The notes under the pieces were generated by a model. It had not been told where the DNA came from. It made no database searches and saw only the letters and a list, made by a program, of their open reading frames with translations. The position numbers and the translations under genes are program-made. A stretch of 29,741 nucleotides of DNA from DASPMP01 sp035758925 (GTDB lineage Bacteria > Gemmatimonadota > Gemmatimonadetes > Gemmatimonadales > Gemmatimonadaceae), in NCBI GenBank assembly GCA_035758925.1, contig DASTVV010000085.1:1-29741 (forward strand). The letters run 5' to 3'. This document shows, in pieces, positions 1-8,808 of the stretch. Numbering within the stretch: the stretch's first letter is position 1; each line of letters opens with the position of its first letter.

Positions 1-1621
1 CGTGCAGCAGCTCCGCGAGCCGCCGCGAAATGGGCAGGCCCAGACCCGTCCCCTCCTGGAGGTGCGTCTTCCCCAGCTGCACGAACTCCTGGAAGATGCG
101 GTCCTGCTCTTCCGGCGGGATGCCGTCTCCCTGATCGATCACCGCGACCGAAACGCCGTCGCTGGGCGTGCGCGCGACCTGGACCGTGATCGGCTTTGAC
201 TTGCCGAACTTGATGGCGTTCGACAGCAGGTTGAGCAGGATCTGACGGACGCGGCGCGGGTCCGAGACGATGTTGCACGATGTGCCGTCGGCCTCGAGGG
301 TCAGCTTGGTCTGGAACTTGTCCGCGAGCGGCCGGACCGTCACGAACAGCTCCTCCACGATCGCGGGGAACGACACCGGCTGCAGCCGCAAATCGATCTT
401 GCCCGCTTCGATCTTGGAGAGGTCGAGGACGTCGTTCACCAGCTCGAGGAGATGTTTCGCCGCGCGCTGGGTCCGCTGGATGCCTTCCGTCTGCTTTTCG
501 TTCAGCGGCCCGTAGATGTTCTCGAGCAGCAGGGTGCTGTAGCCGAGCACGGCGTTGATCGGCGTGCGAAGCTCGTGGCTCATCGAGGCATAGAACCGAC
601 TGCGCGCCGTCATCGCCCGCTCGAGGTCTTCCCGGCGCTGATTGAGCTCGTCGTTGGCTGCCCGGAGCTCCTCGGAGGTCCGCGCGAGGATCACCGCCTG
701 TTCACGTAGCTCGCGCTCCTGGCGCATGCGCAGGGAGACGTCGCGGACGATCAGCGTGTACTGCATGCCGTCCTTGCCCTCGAACGTCGACACCGAGATT
801 TCGATGGGGAAGGTTTCGCCGTTCCACCGCCGGGCTTCGAGCGCGGCAACCGTGTCCTCGTCGACCCGAACGCCGTCGGACGACGCAGCCGATTGCGTGC
901 GTTCAGCCAGCTCCCGCAGAGACTTCGCGCTTCCGGAGTCGGGGAACAGGTCGGTCAGCGGACAGCCAATGGCGTCCGACGCCGCCACGTTGAACATGCG
1001 CTCCGCCGCGGCGTTGAAGAGCAGGATGCGATCCTGGCTGTCGAACAGCACGATCGCATCCATCGCGGTATCGATCATGAAGCGAAAACGCGCTTCGGAC
1101 TGCAGCAGCTCGCGGACGTGACGCAGCTCCGATTCCCGCCGCTCGCCCTCGCGCAGCAGCGCCTCCTGCTCCATGATCCGCTTCTGCTTGAGGTGCAGGT
1201 CCACGAAAACGGCGACCTTGGAGCGCAGGACATCCGGCTGAAACGGCTTCGAGATGTAATCCACGGCACCCACCTGGTAGCCGCGGAAGATGTGCTCCTC
1301 TTCCTTGCTGATCGCCGTGAGGAAGATGATCGGGATGAACTTCGTGCGCTCGCGCGACTTGATGATCTGCGCCGTCTCGAATCCGTTCATCCCCGGCATC
1401 TGCACGTCGAGCATGACGAGCGCGAAATCGTGCTTGAGCAGCTTGCGGAGCGCTTCCTCGCCCGATTGGGCGCGCACGAGCCGCTGGCCCAGCGGCTCGA
1501 GGATGGCTTCGAGCGCGAGGAGGTTCTCCGGACGGTCGTCCACGAGCAGGATCTCGACCATATCGCGCATGGCGAAGACCGATCTCGGCGTCGTCCGGAG
1601 AGCGGGCATGACGTGGGTCAC
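1..1621 (-). CDS. Response regulator-PAS-histidine kinase, 3' end cut by window edge
   Basis: Signal-transduction protein with the order receiver, short coiled coil, PAS, histidine kinase. The receiver spans about residues 18-135; it has the acidic pair in LLVDDRPENL, phospho-acceptor Asp72 in MLDVQMPGMNG and the lysine in YISKPF. A PAS sensor spans about 165-300. The HisKA helix has the H-box SMSHELRTP with His349. The ATPase domain shows the N-box (LLSNAIKFG) and the G-boxes DQGDGIPP and GTGLGLPISR before the edge truncates it. I chose the GTG at 1621 because GGGAGGG lies just upstream; ATGs at 1609, 1570 and 1561 are in frame and also possible. It starts about 50 nt after the stop of the poly-HAMP kinase, so the two are probably co-transcribed. 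The receiver at the N-terminus makes it a plausible phosphorylation target of that neighbour. No membrane segment is seen. Confidence 0.93.
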   Translation of the reverse strand, partial: MTHVMPALRTTPRSVFAMRDMVEILLVDDRPENLLALEAILEPLGQRLVRAQSGEEALRKLLKHDFALVMLDVQMPGMNGFETAQIIKSRERTKFIPIIFLTAISKEEEHIFRGYQVGAVDYISKPFQPDVLRSKVAVFVDLHLKQKRIMEQEALLREGERRESELRHVRELLQSEARFRFMIDTAMDAIVLFDSQDRILLFNAAAERMFNVAASDAIGCPLTDLFPDSGSAKSLRELAERTQSAASSDGVRVDEDTVAALEARRWNGETFPIEISVSTFEGKDGMQYTLIVRDVSLRMRQERELREQAVILARTSEELRAANDELNQRREDLERAMTARSRFYASMSHELRTPINAVLGYSTLLLENIYGPLNEKQTEGIQRTQRAAKHLLELVNDVLDLSKIEAGKIDLRLQPVSFPAIVEELFVTVRPLADKFQTKLTLEADGTSCNIVSDPRRVRQILLNLLSNAIKFGKSKPITVQVARTPSDGVSVAVIDQGDGIPPEEQDRIFQEFVQLGKTHLQEGTGLGLPISRRLAELLH

Positions 1622-1670
1622 GGCGCCCTCCCGATGCAGGAACCGGGCGAGCCCGACGGCGGAACGCGGA

Positions 1671-4600
1671 CTACCGATGCATCCATACGCGCATGAGGTT
1701 GAGCAGCTGGCCTGTATCCACCGGTTTGGTGATGTAGTCGGAGGCCCCGGCGGCGAGACACCGTTCCCGATCACCCTTCATGGCCTTGGCCGTGAGGGCG
1801 ATGATCGGCAAACTCTTGAGTCGCTGGTCGTCGCGGATGGTCCGGGTCGCCGTATACCCGTCCATTTCCGGCATCATGATGTCCATGAGCACCAGGTCGT
1901 AGGACGTCCGGTGCAGCTTCGAGATGGCGTCCAGGCCGTTTTCGACGAAGTCCACTTGCATGCCCTGATCTTCGAGCACGCTGGTGAGCGAGAACACGTT
2001 CCGCACATCGTCGTCGACGATCAGCACGCGCTTGCCGGTGAACTCGTTCCCGGACTCGTGCAGCCGCTGCAGTACCTGCCGCTGGCGCTCCGGCAGGCGA
2101 TTCACGGTCCGATGCAGCACCTGGGCGGTGGCATCCAGCAGCTGTTCGGCCGACCGCGCTTCACGCAGCAGGAGGGACTCGGCGAACGCGTGGAGCCGCG
2201 CCTCGTCGTCCGCGGACCAGCCACCACCGCGGCGCACGACGATCGGCACTTCTCGGACGGACGCAGTATCCCGCACCGTCTCCAGGATCGCGAATGCCTC
2301 CGCGGGGCCGGTCGGCCCGACATCGAGGACGATCGCGTCGACACCGTCCTTGGTGAGCTCGGTGTGCGCTTCGGCGGCAGAGGCTACGTTGACGATCTCG
2401 ACGTCGTCCTGGGCGATCGACTCCGCATCCGTCCTGCGCGATTCCTCATCCGCCAGGAGGAGCACGCGTTTGTGTGGCTGGTTCACGAAGGTTTCGATCG
2501 CGCGGAACGCGCCATCCAGCGCGGCGTGTGACGCCGGCTTTTCCAGATAGCCGATCGCGCCAGCGGAGAGCCCCGCGTGGCGGTCGCCGACGCTGCTGAT
2601 GACGTGCACCGGGATGTGGCGCGTGTCCGGATGGTGCTTGAGGCGGTCCAGCACCGTCCAGCCGTCGACGCCATTGAGGCCGAGCTCGAGCGTGATGGCA
2701 TCTGGCTGGAACGCATGCGCCAGGCGCATGCCGGCTTCGCCGTCCAGCGAGACGAGGCACTTGAAGCCGTGGTGGCGCGCGATGTCGTAGAGCCGCTGTG
2801 CGAACTCCATGTCGTGCTCGATCACCAGGATCACGCGGTCGCCCGGAGCGATCGTTTCACGATCGTCGTCGTACGCGTCACTTGCCGGCGGCGGTTCCTC
2901 CTCCTCGTCGCCCGTCCCCACGTGTCCCAGGCTCTCCCTGAACGCGTCGCTCCAGGACGGCACGCCCGTGGCCGTGCCGCGAGCCGAGTGCGGCGCGGCA
3001 CTGGGCACCTGCGCCCCCGTGGCCGGACCCGGCTCGAAGGTTCGGTCCATCATGGGCGTGGAGCCGCCGCGGACCGGCATGAACAGCGTAAATGTGCTGC
3101 CTTTGTCCGGGGCGCTCTCCACCGACAGCTCGCCGCCCAGCGCACGGGCGATGTCCCTGCTGATGGAAAGGCCCAGCCCAGTGCCGCCGAAACGGCGACT
3201 CGTCGTACCGTCCGCCTGCAGGAATGGCTCGAAGATGAGCTTCTGTTTGTCCTGGGCGATTCCAATGCCGGTGTCGGTGACCTCGAACGCAACGACGTCT
3301 TTCGTGCGCTCCAGGATGGGACTCGTGAACTTCCGCTCCGGATCCGCGCGGCGAACCCTGAGGCGTACGCTGCCAGAATCCGTAAACTTGATCGCGTTCG
3401 AGAGAAGGTTCTTGAGGATCTGCTGAAGCCGCTGGCCGTCGGTGTAGAGCACTCGGGGCGCGTCTTCGCCCACGATCACGTCGAACGCGAGCCGCTTCTG
3501 CTCGGCCACGGGGCGGAATGTTCGGTTCGCGAACCCCACGACACCCGATAACGCGACCTCGGAGAGATGGATCTCCATCTTGCCGGCCTCGACCTTGGAC
3601 AGGTCGAGGATGTCGTTGATGAGATTGAGCAGGTCGGTGCCCGACGAGTGAATCGTTCGCGCGTATTCCACCTGCTTTGCCGTGAGCGACTTCTCCTTGT
3701 TGTCCGACAGGAGCCGCGCCAGGATCAGCAGCGAGTTCAGCGGCGTGCGCAGCTCGTGTGACATGTTCGCCAGGAATTCGCTCTTGTACTTCGAGCTGGT
3801 GGCCAGCTGCTGCGCCTTTTCCTCGAGCGCCTGCCGCGCTGACTCCACTTCGCGGTTCTTCTGCTCGACCTTCTGATTCTGCTCGGCCAACAGGGACGCC
3901 TTTTCCTCGAGCTCCTCGTTGACCTGCTGCAGTTCCTCCTGCTGCTCCTTGAGGAGCTCCTCGGATTGGCGCAGTGAGCGCGCCTGCTGCTCCAGCTCCG
4001 TGTTGGATTTCTTCAGTTCGTCCTGCTGCTTGCGCAGCTCCTGGGACTGGCTCTGGAGCTCCTGCGTGAGCTGTTGCGACTGCTCCAGCAGCTCTTCGGT
4101 GCGCATGTTCGCCTGGATCATGTTCAGCACGACGCCGATCGATTCGGCGAGCTGATCCAGGAACGTCTGGTGAATCGTGCTGAAGGGGAGGAAGCTGGCC
4201 AGCTCGATGACGGCCTTCACGTCGCCTTCGAACAGGATCGGCAGCACGACGATATTTCGCGGCGCCGCTTCGCCGAGCCCCGACGTGATCTGGATGTAGT
4301 CGTCCGGAACGTTCTGGAGCAGGATCGGCTGCTTCTCCAGCGCTGCCTGTCCCACCAGTCCTTCACCGGGCAGAAACCTCGTCGCCACGTGCTTGCGCGC
4401 CCGGTACGCATAGCTGGCGATCAGTCGGAGCGACGCGCCCTCGGTGGCGTCCGTGTCCGCGATGAAGAACGCACCGTGATGCGCGGACACCAGCGGCGTC
4501 AGCTCACTCATGATGAGGCGCGACACCGACTCCAGGTCTTTCTGGCCCTGCATCATCCGGCTGAACTTCGCCAGGTTCGTCTTGAGCCAGTCCTGCTCTT

Positions 4601-6800
4601 CGTTGCGCTCGGTGGTTTCGCGCAGGTTGCCGATCATCTGGTTGATGTTCGTCTTGAGCTCGTCGAGCTCGCCTTGCGCGTCCACGGTGATCTGGCGCGT
4701 GAGGTCTCCCTTCGTCACGGAGGTGGCCACGTCGGCGATGTTGCGCACCTGCATCGTGAGCGAATTGGCCATCGCGTTCACGCTGTCGGTCAACCCCTTC
4801 CACGTGCCCGCGACGTCCGGCACCTGTGCCTGACCACCGAGTTTTCCTTCGGTACCCACTTCGCGCGACACGCGCGTGACTTCGTCGGCAAAGATACGGA
4901 GCTTCTCCACCATGTTGTTGATGGTGTTCTTGAGCTCCAGCACCTCGCCCTGGACTTCGACCGAGATCTTCTGCGACAGGTCGCCGTTGGCGACCGCGGT
5001 CATCACGAACGCGATGTTGCGCACCTGCGTCGTGAGGTTCGATGCCAGACCATTGACGTTGTCGGTGAGATCGCGCCACACGCCGCCCGCTCCGGTGACC
5101 TTCGCCTGGCCGCCCAGCTTTCCTTCCGTGCCGACTTCGCGCGCCACGCGCGTCACTTCGCCCGCGAACGCGTTCAGCTGGTCCACCATCGTGTTGAACA
5201 CGTTCTTGAGCTCGAGAATCTCGCCGCGCACCTCCACCGTGATCTTTCGCGAGAGGTCGCCGCGCGCGACCGCCGTCGAGACGTCGGCGATGTTGCGCAC
5301 CTGCGTCGTGAGGTTCGACGCCATGAAGTTCACGTTGTCGGTGAGATCCTTCCACGTGCCGCTCACGCCCTGCACGCTGGCCTGGCCGCCGAGGATTCCC
5401 TCCGTGCCCACCTCGCGCGCCACACGCGTCACTTCGGACGCGAACGCCGACAGCTGATCCACCATGGTGTTGACGGTGTTCTTGAGCGCCAGCACTTCGC
5501 CCTTGGCTTCGACCGTGATCGTGCGGGTGAGATCGCCCTTCGCGACCGCCGTGGTGACGTCGGCGATGTTGCGCACCTGACCCGTGAGGTTGTTCGCCAT
5601 CAGGTTCACGTTGTCGGTCAGGCTCTTCCACGTGCCGGCGACGCCGGGCACGTTGGCCTGGCCGCCCAGCACGCCCTCCGTGCCTACTTCGCGCGCCACG
5701 CGAATGACCTCGCCCGCGAATGCGTTCAGCTGATCCACCATCTTGTTGATGACTTCCTTCACCTGAAGGATCTCGCCCATCGCCTCGACGGTGATCTTGC
5801 GGGTGAGGTCGCCGCTCGCGATCGCCGTGGCGACGGCGCTCACGTCGCGCAGCTGCACGGTGAGGTTCGCGGCCATGCCGTTCACGTTCTCGGTGAGGTC
5901 GCGCCAGGTGCCCAGCACGCCCTCGACGCGCGCCTGACCGCCGAGCTTTCCTTCCGTTCCCACCTCACCGGCCACGCGCGTCACTTCCGAGGCGAACGCG
6001 TTCAGCTGATCCACCATCGTGTTGATGGTCTGCTTCAGCTCGCGAACCTCGCCCTTGGCTTCGACGGTGATCTTCTGCGAGAGGTCACCGTTCGCGACCG
6101 CCGTCGTCACGAGGGCGATGTTCCGCACCTGGCTCGTGAGGTTGTTGGCGAGGCCGTTCACGTTGTCCGTGAGATCCTTCCAGGTGCCCGCCACGCCGGG
6201 GACGTTGGCCTGGCCACCCAGCACGCCCTCCGTACCTACTTCCTTCGCCACGCGCGTCACTTCGCTCGAGAACGCGCGGAGCTGGTCCACCATTCGATTC
6301 ACCGTGGAGCCGATGCGGAAAAACTCCCCCTGCACCGTCTTGCCCTCGATTTCGAGATCCACCTTCTGCGACAGGTCGCCCTCGGCGACCGCCTTGATCA
6401 CGCGAGAAACCTCCGTCGTCGGCTGAACGAGGTCCGTGATGAGGTTGTTGACCGCGTCCACCGTCACGCTCCACGAGCCGCTCGCGGGGAACGCCACCCG
6501 CTCGCGCATGTTGCCCTCGCGGCCAACCGCGAAGCTCACCCGGCGCATTTCCTCGGACAGGCGCTCGTGGCGGCTGGCAACGCTATTGAAGACGTCGACG
6601 ACTTCCGCGAGGAGCGGATCGTCTTCAGGAGAGAGACGCGCCCGGAAATCACCTGCCTCCAGGGCGCGCAACCCATCGAGCAACCTGGTCAGCGTTCGTC
6701 TGCGGTTTCTTTTTCCGTTCGCGACATCGTGTGCGACTTTGCCCGTCAACTTCGTGTCGAGGGCGGCCTCGCCCTCGGTCCTCGGATCGCTCACGCCCAC
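1671..6800 (-). CDS. Giant soluble poly-HAMP hybrid histidine kinase (HAMPx8-GAF-HisKA-HATPase-RECx3)
   Basis: 1709-residue hybrid sensor kinase with no transmembrane segment or signal peptide, so probably cytoplasmic. Eight HAMP units cover about residues 38-735; six lie in exact 92-residue register and each carries EVGTEG and a GDL motif. A GAF domain follows (about 745-905), then a Gln/Glu-rich coiled coil (905-1000), then HisKA with His1015 in NMSHELRTP. The ATPase domain has LLSNAIKFTD, DTGIGIA and GTGLGLSISRD. Three receivers follow. REC1 has Glu1372 where the phospho-acceptor Asp belongs. REC2 keeps Asp1493 but lacks the usual Thr and Lys. REC3 is canonical, with Asp1640 in LMDIMMPEMDG. 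The start is GTG, with GAGG about 8 nt upstream; a second GTG two codons on is also possible. The layout resembles the group III (Nik1/Os-1) osmosensing kinases of fungi and similar bacterial proteins. The signal it senses is unknown. Confidence 0.95.
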   Translation of the reverse strand: MGVSDPRTEGEAALDTKLTGKVAHDVANGKRNRRRTLTRLLDGLRALEAGDFRARLSPEDDPLLAEVVDVFNSVASRHERLSEEMRRVSFAVGREGNMRERVAFPASGSWSVTVDAVNNLITDLVQPTTEVSRVIKAVAEGDLSQKVDLEIEGKTVQGEFFRIGSTVNRMVDQLRAFSSEVTRVAKEVGTEGVLGGQANVPGVAGTWKDLTDNVNGLANNLTSQVRNIALVTTAVANGDLSQKITVEAKGEVRELKQTINTMVDQLNAFASEVTRVAGEVGTEGKLGGQARVEGVLGTWRDLTENVNGMAANLTVQLRDVSAVATAIASGDLTRKITVEAMGEILQVKEVINKMVDQLNAFAGEVIRVAREVGTEGVLGGQANVPGVAGTWKSLTDNVNLMANNLTGQVRNIADVTTAVAKGDLTRTITVEAKGEVLALKNTVNTMVDQLSAFASEVTRVAREVGTEGILGGQASVQGVSGTWKDLTDNVNFMASNLTTQVRNIADVSTAVARGDLSRKITVEVRGEILELKNVFNTMVDQLNAFAGEVTRVAREVGTEGKLGGQAKVTGAGGVWRDLTDNVNGLASNLTTQVRNIAFVMTAVANGDLSQKISVEVQGEVLELKNTINNMVEKLRIFADEVTRVSREVGTEGKLGGQAQVPDVAGTWKGLTDSVNAMANSLTMQVRNIADVATSVTKGDLTRQITVDAQGELDELKTNINQMIGNLRETTERNEEQDWLKTNLAKFSRMMQGQKDLESVSRLIMSELTPLVSAHHGAFFIADTDATEGASLRLIASYAYRARKHVATRFLPGEGLVGQAALEKQPILLQNVPDDYIQITSGLGEAAPRNIVVLPILFEGDVKAVIELASFLPFSTIHQTFLDQLAESIGVVLNMIQANMRTEELLEQSQQLTQELQSQSQELRKQQDELKKSNTELEQQARSLRQSEELLKEQQEELQQVNEELEEKASLLAEQNQKVEQKNREVESARQALEEKAQQLATSSKYKSEFLANMSHELRTPLNSLLILARLLSDNKEKSLTAKQVEYARTIHSSGTDLLNLINDILDLSKVEAGKMEIHLSEVALSGVVGFANRTFRPVAEQKRLAFDVIVGEDAPRVLYTDGQRLQQILKNLLSNAIKFTDSGSVRLRVRRADPERKFTSPILERTKDVVAFEVTDTGIGIAQDKQKLIFEPFLQADGTTSRRFGGTGLGLSISRDIARALGGELSVESAPDKGSTFTLFMPVRGGSTPMMDRTFEPGPATGAQVPSAAPHSARGTATGVPSWSDAFRESLGHVGTGDEEEEPPPASDAYDDDRETIAPGDRVILVIEHDMEFAQRLYDIARHHGFKCLVSLDGEAGMRLAHAFQPDAITLELGLNGVDGWTVLDRLKHHPDTRHIPVHVISSVGDRHAGLSAGAIGYLEKPASHAALDGAFRAIETFVNQPHKRVLLLADEESRRTDAESIAQDDVEIVNVASAAEAHTELTKDGVDAIVLDVGPTGPAEAFAILETVRDTASVREVPIVVRRGGGWSADDEARLHAFAESLLLREARSAEQLLDATAQVLHRTVNRLPERQRQVLQRLHESGNEFTGKRVLIVDDDVRNVFSLTSVLEDQGMQVDFVENGLDAISKLHRTSYDLVLMDIMMPEMDGYTATRTIRDDQRLKSLPIIALTAKAMKGDRERCLAAGASDYITKPVDTGQLLNLMRVWMHR
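4587..6242 (-). repeat. Six in-register 276-bp coding repeats (HAMP units)
   Basis: The codons for EVGTEG end at 6242, 5966, 5690, 5414, 5138 and 4862, exactly 276 bp (92 codons) apart. Each unit encodes EVGTEG, a G(T/V)W-(K/R)-x-L-T-(D/E)-(N/S)-V-N segment, a GDL(S/T) HAMP core and an (M/I)V(D/E)(Q/K)L helix. The last unit diverges at its C-terminal end. Conservation is strong at the nucleotide level, so the array could gain or lose units by recombination. Confidence 0.93.
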
Positions 6801-7031
6801 GGTACTAACCTCGAGTGGAAGTGGCGCGCCCGGGTCGTACCCCTAACTGACGTGACCCGAACGCGTTTGCTCTGGGAGGCCGGGCGAACCATGGACCCGT
6901 CCGCCTCGCGTAATTGCCGAGTCCTCTTCAAGAACGATGCCGGACTCTAGCGTAGGGGGTAGTCGCCACGATCCTGGAGCGGGCACCCTTTCTGCAAAAA
7001 GCGGACATCCTCCCAAGGGCCAATTTCCGCG
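6801..7031. other. Intergenic region upstream of the poly-HAMP kinase
   Basis: 231 nt without a credible gene. It must hold the promoter of the minus-strand kinase operon and the end of the minus-strand methyltransferase transcript. It contains a 6-bp inverted repeat (GAGTCC at 6919-6924, GGACTC at 6942-6947) and a 13-mer, AAAAGCGGACATC at 6997-7009, found again at 27178-27190. I could not assign -35/-10 boxes or a terminator with confidence. Confidence 0.5.
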
Positions 7032-8201
7032 TTAGGCGAGCCTCGGTACGCGAGCCTTGAGCGCCGCGATCAGGATGCCACCATTAGTGGTTCTGAACAT
7101 CTCGTCGAACGGGAGGCGGACTTCGTTGGAGAGCCTCGGAGACGCGGAGTAGAGGGCCACGGTCCAGTCCGCGCACCGCCGGCGCAGCACCTGGCCGAGA
7201 CGCGCGTACAAATCCCGAACGGAAGTGCGATCGCCGACCCGCACGCCATACGGGGGGTTGGTTGCGACGAGCCCCGGAGACTCCGGCGGCTCGATGGCAG
7301 AAACAGGCTTCACCTCGAGCTGCACGTCTGCCTGGACGCCCGCTCTCTCCGCGTTCGCTCTGGCCGCGGCGATCGCGCCCGCGTCGCGGTCGGAACCGAC
7401 AATTGGCGCGGTGGCGCGCGGTAGCTGCTCCGCGATTGCCGCGCTCGTCAGCTTGCGCCAGAGACCGAGGTTCATTCCCGGCCAGCGCGTGAAGGCGAAT
7501 TGGCGCTTGAGGCCCGGAGCGATCCGTCGTGCGAGGAGCGCCCCCTCGATCGCGATGGTCCCGGAACCACAGAACGGGTCCAGTAGTGGTGTCTGGCCGT
7601 CCCAGTCGCTTGCCAACAGCAGCGCCGCGGCCAGCGTTTCGCGGAGCGGCGCCTTGCCGACCGCCTCGCGATATCCCCGCATGTGCAGGTGATTCCCGGA
7701 CGAATCGGCGCTGATCAGGAACTCATCGCGAAGGACTCTCACGACGAACAGCTGGCGTGCAACGTGGGCGTTGGCGTCTGTCGGTGGCTGGAGGTCACGA
7801 CTCGTTCCCCCAACCCCAGACCTCACACCGCCAAGCACATGCTCCACACTCCCAACCAGCCTCTCTTCGATTGCATCCGAGTGGTACAGCTTCGACTTTC
7901 GCGACGTCACGCGAAACTCGACGGGTTGTCCGTTACTGACGAAGCGATCCCATGGGATCTGCCTGGCGATTCTCTCGAGGTCGTAGAACGCGGTCGCCTT
8001 GAAGCGCGCCACGCGCACCAGCACCCGGCTCGCCGTTCGCAGCCACAGATTCGCGCGCATCAGCGAGCGCGCGTCCCCATCCCAGCCTACGCCGCCATCT
8101 TCAAGACGTGGCCGCTCTCCGAGGGACGTCAGTTCTCTGGCGACGATCGCCTCGAGCCCCGGCGCGGCGATGGCGAAGCAATTGAACGGCGCGGTAGCCA
8201 A
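7032..8201 (-). CDS. THUMP-domain class I SAM-dependent RNA methyltransferase (RlmL/TrmN type)
   Basis: 389-residue cytoplasmic RNA base methyltransferase. The N-terminal ferredoxin-like and THUMP region (about 1-155) starts with the family's FNCFAIAAPGLE and would bind RNA. The Rossmann methyltransferase domain has the SAM-binding loop DPFCGSGT at about 206-213 and the catalytic motif IV NPPYG at about 315. NPPY typifies enzymes that methylate an exocyclic base nitrogen, as in the guanine-N2 methyltransferases RlmL and TrmN. Which RNA and position it modifies cannot be read from sequence. The start is TTG at 8201; it is the only start that keeps the conserved N-terminus, and it lies 101 nt inside the end of msrQ. 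No Shine-Dalgarno sequence is visible, so translation is probably coupled to msrQ. Confidence 0.9.
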   Translation of the reverse strand: MATAPFNCFAIAAPGLEAIVARELTSLGERPRLEDGGVGWDGDARSLMRANLWLRTASRVLVRVARFKATAFYDLERIARQIPWDRFVSNGQPVEFRVTSRKSKLYHSDAIEERLVGSVEHVLGGVRSGVGGTSRDLQPPTDANAHVARQLFVVRVLRDEFLISADSSGNHLHMRGYREAVGKAPLRETLAAALLLASDWDGQTPLLDPFCGSGTIAIEGALLARRIAPGLKRQFAFTRWPGMNLGLWRKLTSAAIAEQLPRATAPIVGSDRDAGAIAAARANAERAGVQADVQLEVKPVSAIEPPESPGLVATNPPYGVRVGDRTSVRDLYARLGQVLRRRCADWTVALYSASPRLSNEVRLPFDEMFRTTNGGILIAALKARVPRLA

Positions 8202-8808
8202 GCAGAACCAGGAACGTCGCGAGATACGCGAGTGGAAAGATCGTGTCCTTCTTCACGGCCCAAAGGTAGTGGACCGTTCCCGTGATCGCCGCGAGATAGA
8301 TCAGACGATGCAGCCTGGCCCACCGCGCGCCGCCGAGTCGGCGCACCCATCCCGTGGTGGACGTGAGCGCCAGCGGGACGAGGAGCAGGAATGTCGCCAT
8401 CCCCGCGAAGATGTACTTGTGCTTCACGACCTCCTTCGCCATCGCGGAGACGTCGAAGAACCAGTCGAGCCCGACCCATGTGCTCAGGTGAAGGCACGCG
8501 TAGAAGAACGTGAAGAGGCCGAACATGCGCCGATACCTGACCAGCGCGCCCAGCTGGAAGGTCTGACGCAGCGGCGTGATGGCGAGCGTGATCGCGAGGA
8601 ATCTCAGCGTCCAGAGGCCAGTCCTGATCTCGAGTGCTCGCACGGGATCCGCGCCGAGATCCGTGAGACCCTTGCCGTTCACCACCTGATAGGCATTCCA
8701 CGACAGCATCCCGGCCGGAACGAGGCACGCGATGAACACCAGTGGCTTGAGTTTCAGCAGAACGGGCTTCCTTCTCGCCGGGCCACGTAGCACTTGATCC
8801 GGATTCAT
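8101..8808 (-). CDS. msrQ: MsrQ, haem-binding membrane subunit of the MsrPQ methionine sulfoxide reductase
   Basis: 235-residue inner-membrane protein of the YedZ/ferric reductase-like family. It carries electrons from the quinone pool or a flavin reductase to periplasmic MsrP. About six hydrophobic helices are visible. Haem-ligand histidines sit in FFYACLHLSTWVG and in the ARLHRLIYLAAITGTVHYLW region. The gene follows msrP by 82 nt on the same strand. The ATG at 8808 lies within a tandem decamer repeat; a second ATG one repeat unit upstream (8818) is out of frame. The last ~33 codons, an Arg-rich tail after LGYRAVQLL, overlap the start of the RNA methyltransferase and are probably not conserved in the family. 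Confidence 0.92.
   Translation of the reverse strand: MNPDQVLRGPARRKPVLLKLKPLVFIACLVPAGMLSWNAYQVVNGKGLTDLGADPVRALEIRTGLWTLRFLAITLAITPLRQTFQLGALVRYRRMFGLFTFFYACLHLSTWVGLDWFFDVSAMAKEVVKHKYIFAGMATFLLLVPLALTSTTGWVRRLGGARWARLHRLIYLAAITGTVHYLWAVKKDTIFPLAYLATFLVLLGYRAVQLLRHRRAGARGDRRQRTDVPRRAATS

Noticed and set aside
4074..6950. 958-codon open frame on the plus strand
   Set aside because: It is the mirror of the HAMP repeat gene. Its translation is His/Arg/Leu-rich repeats without a recognisable domain, and its apparent periodicity is inherited from the 276-bp units.
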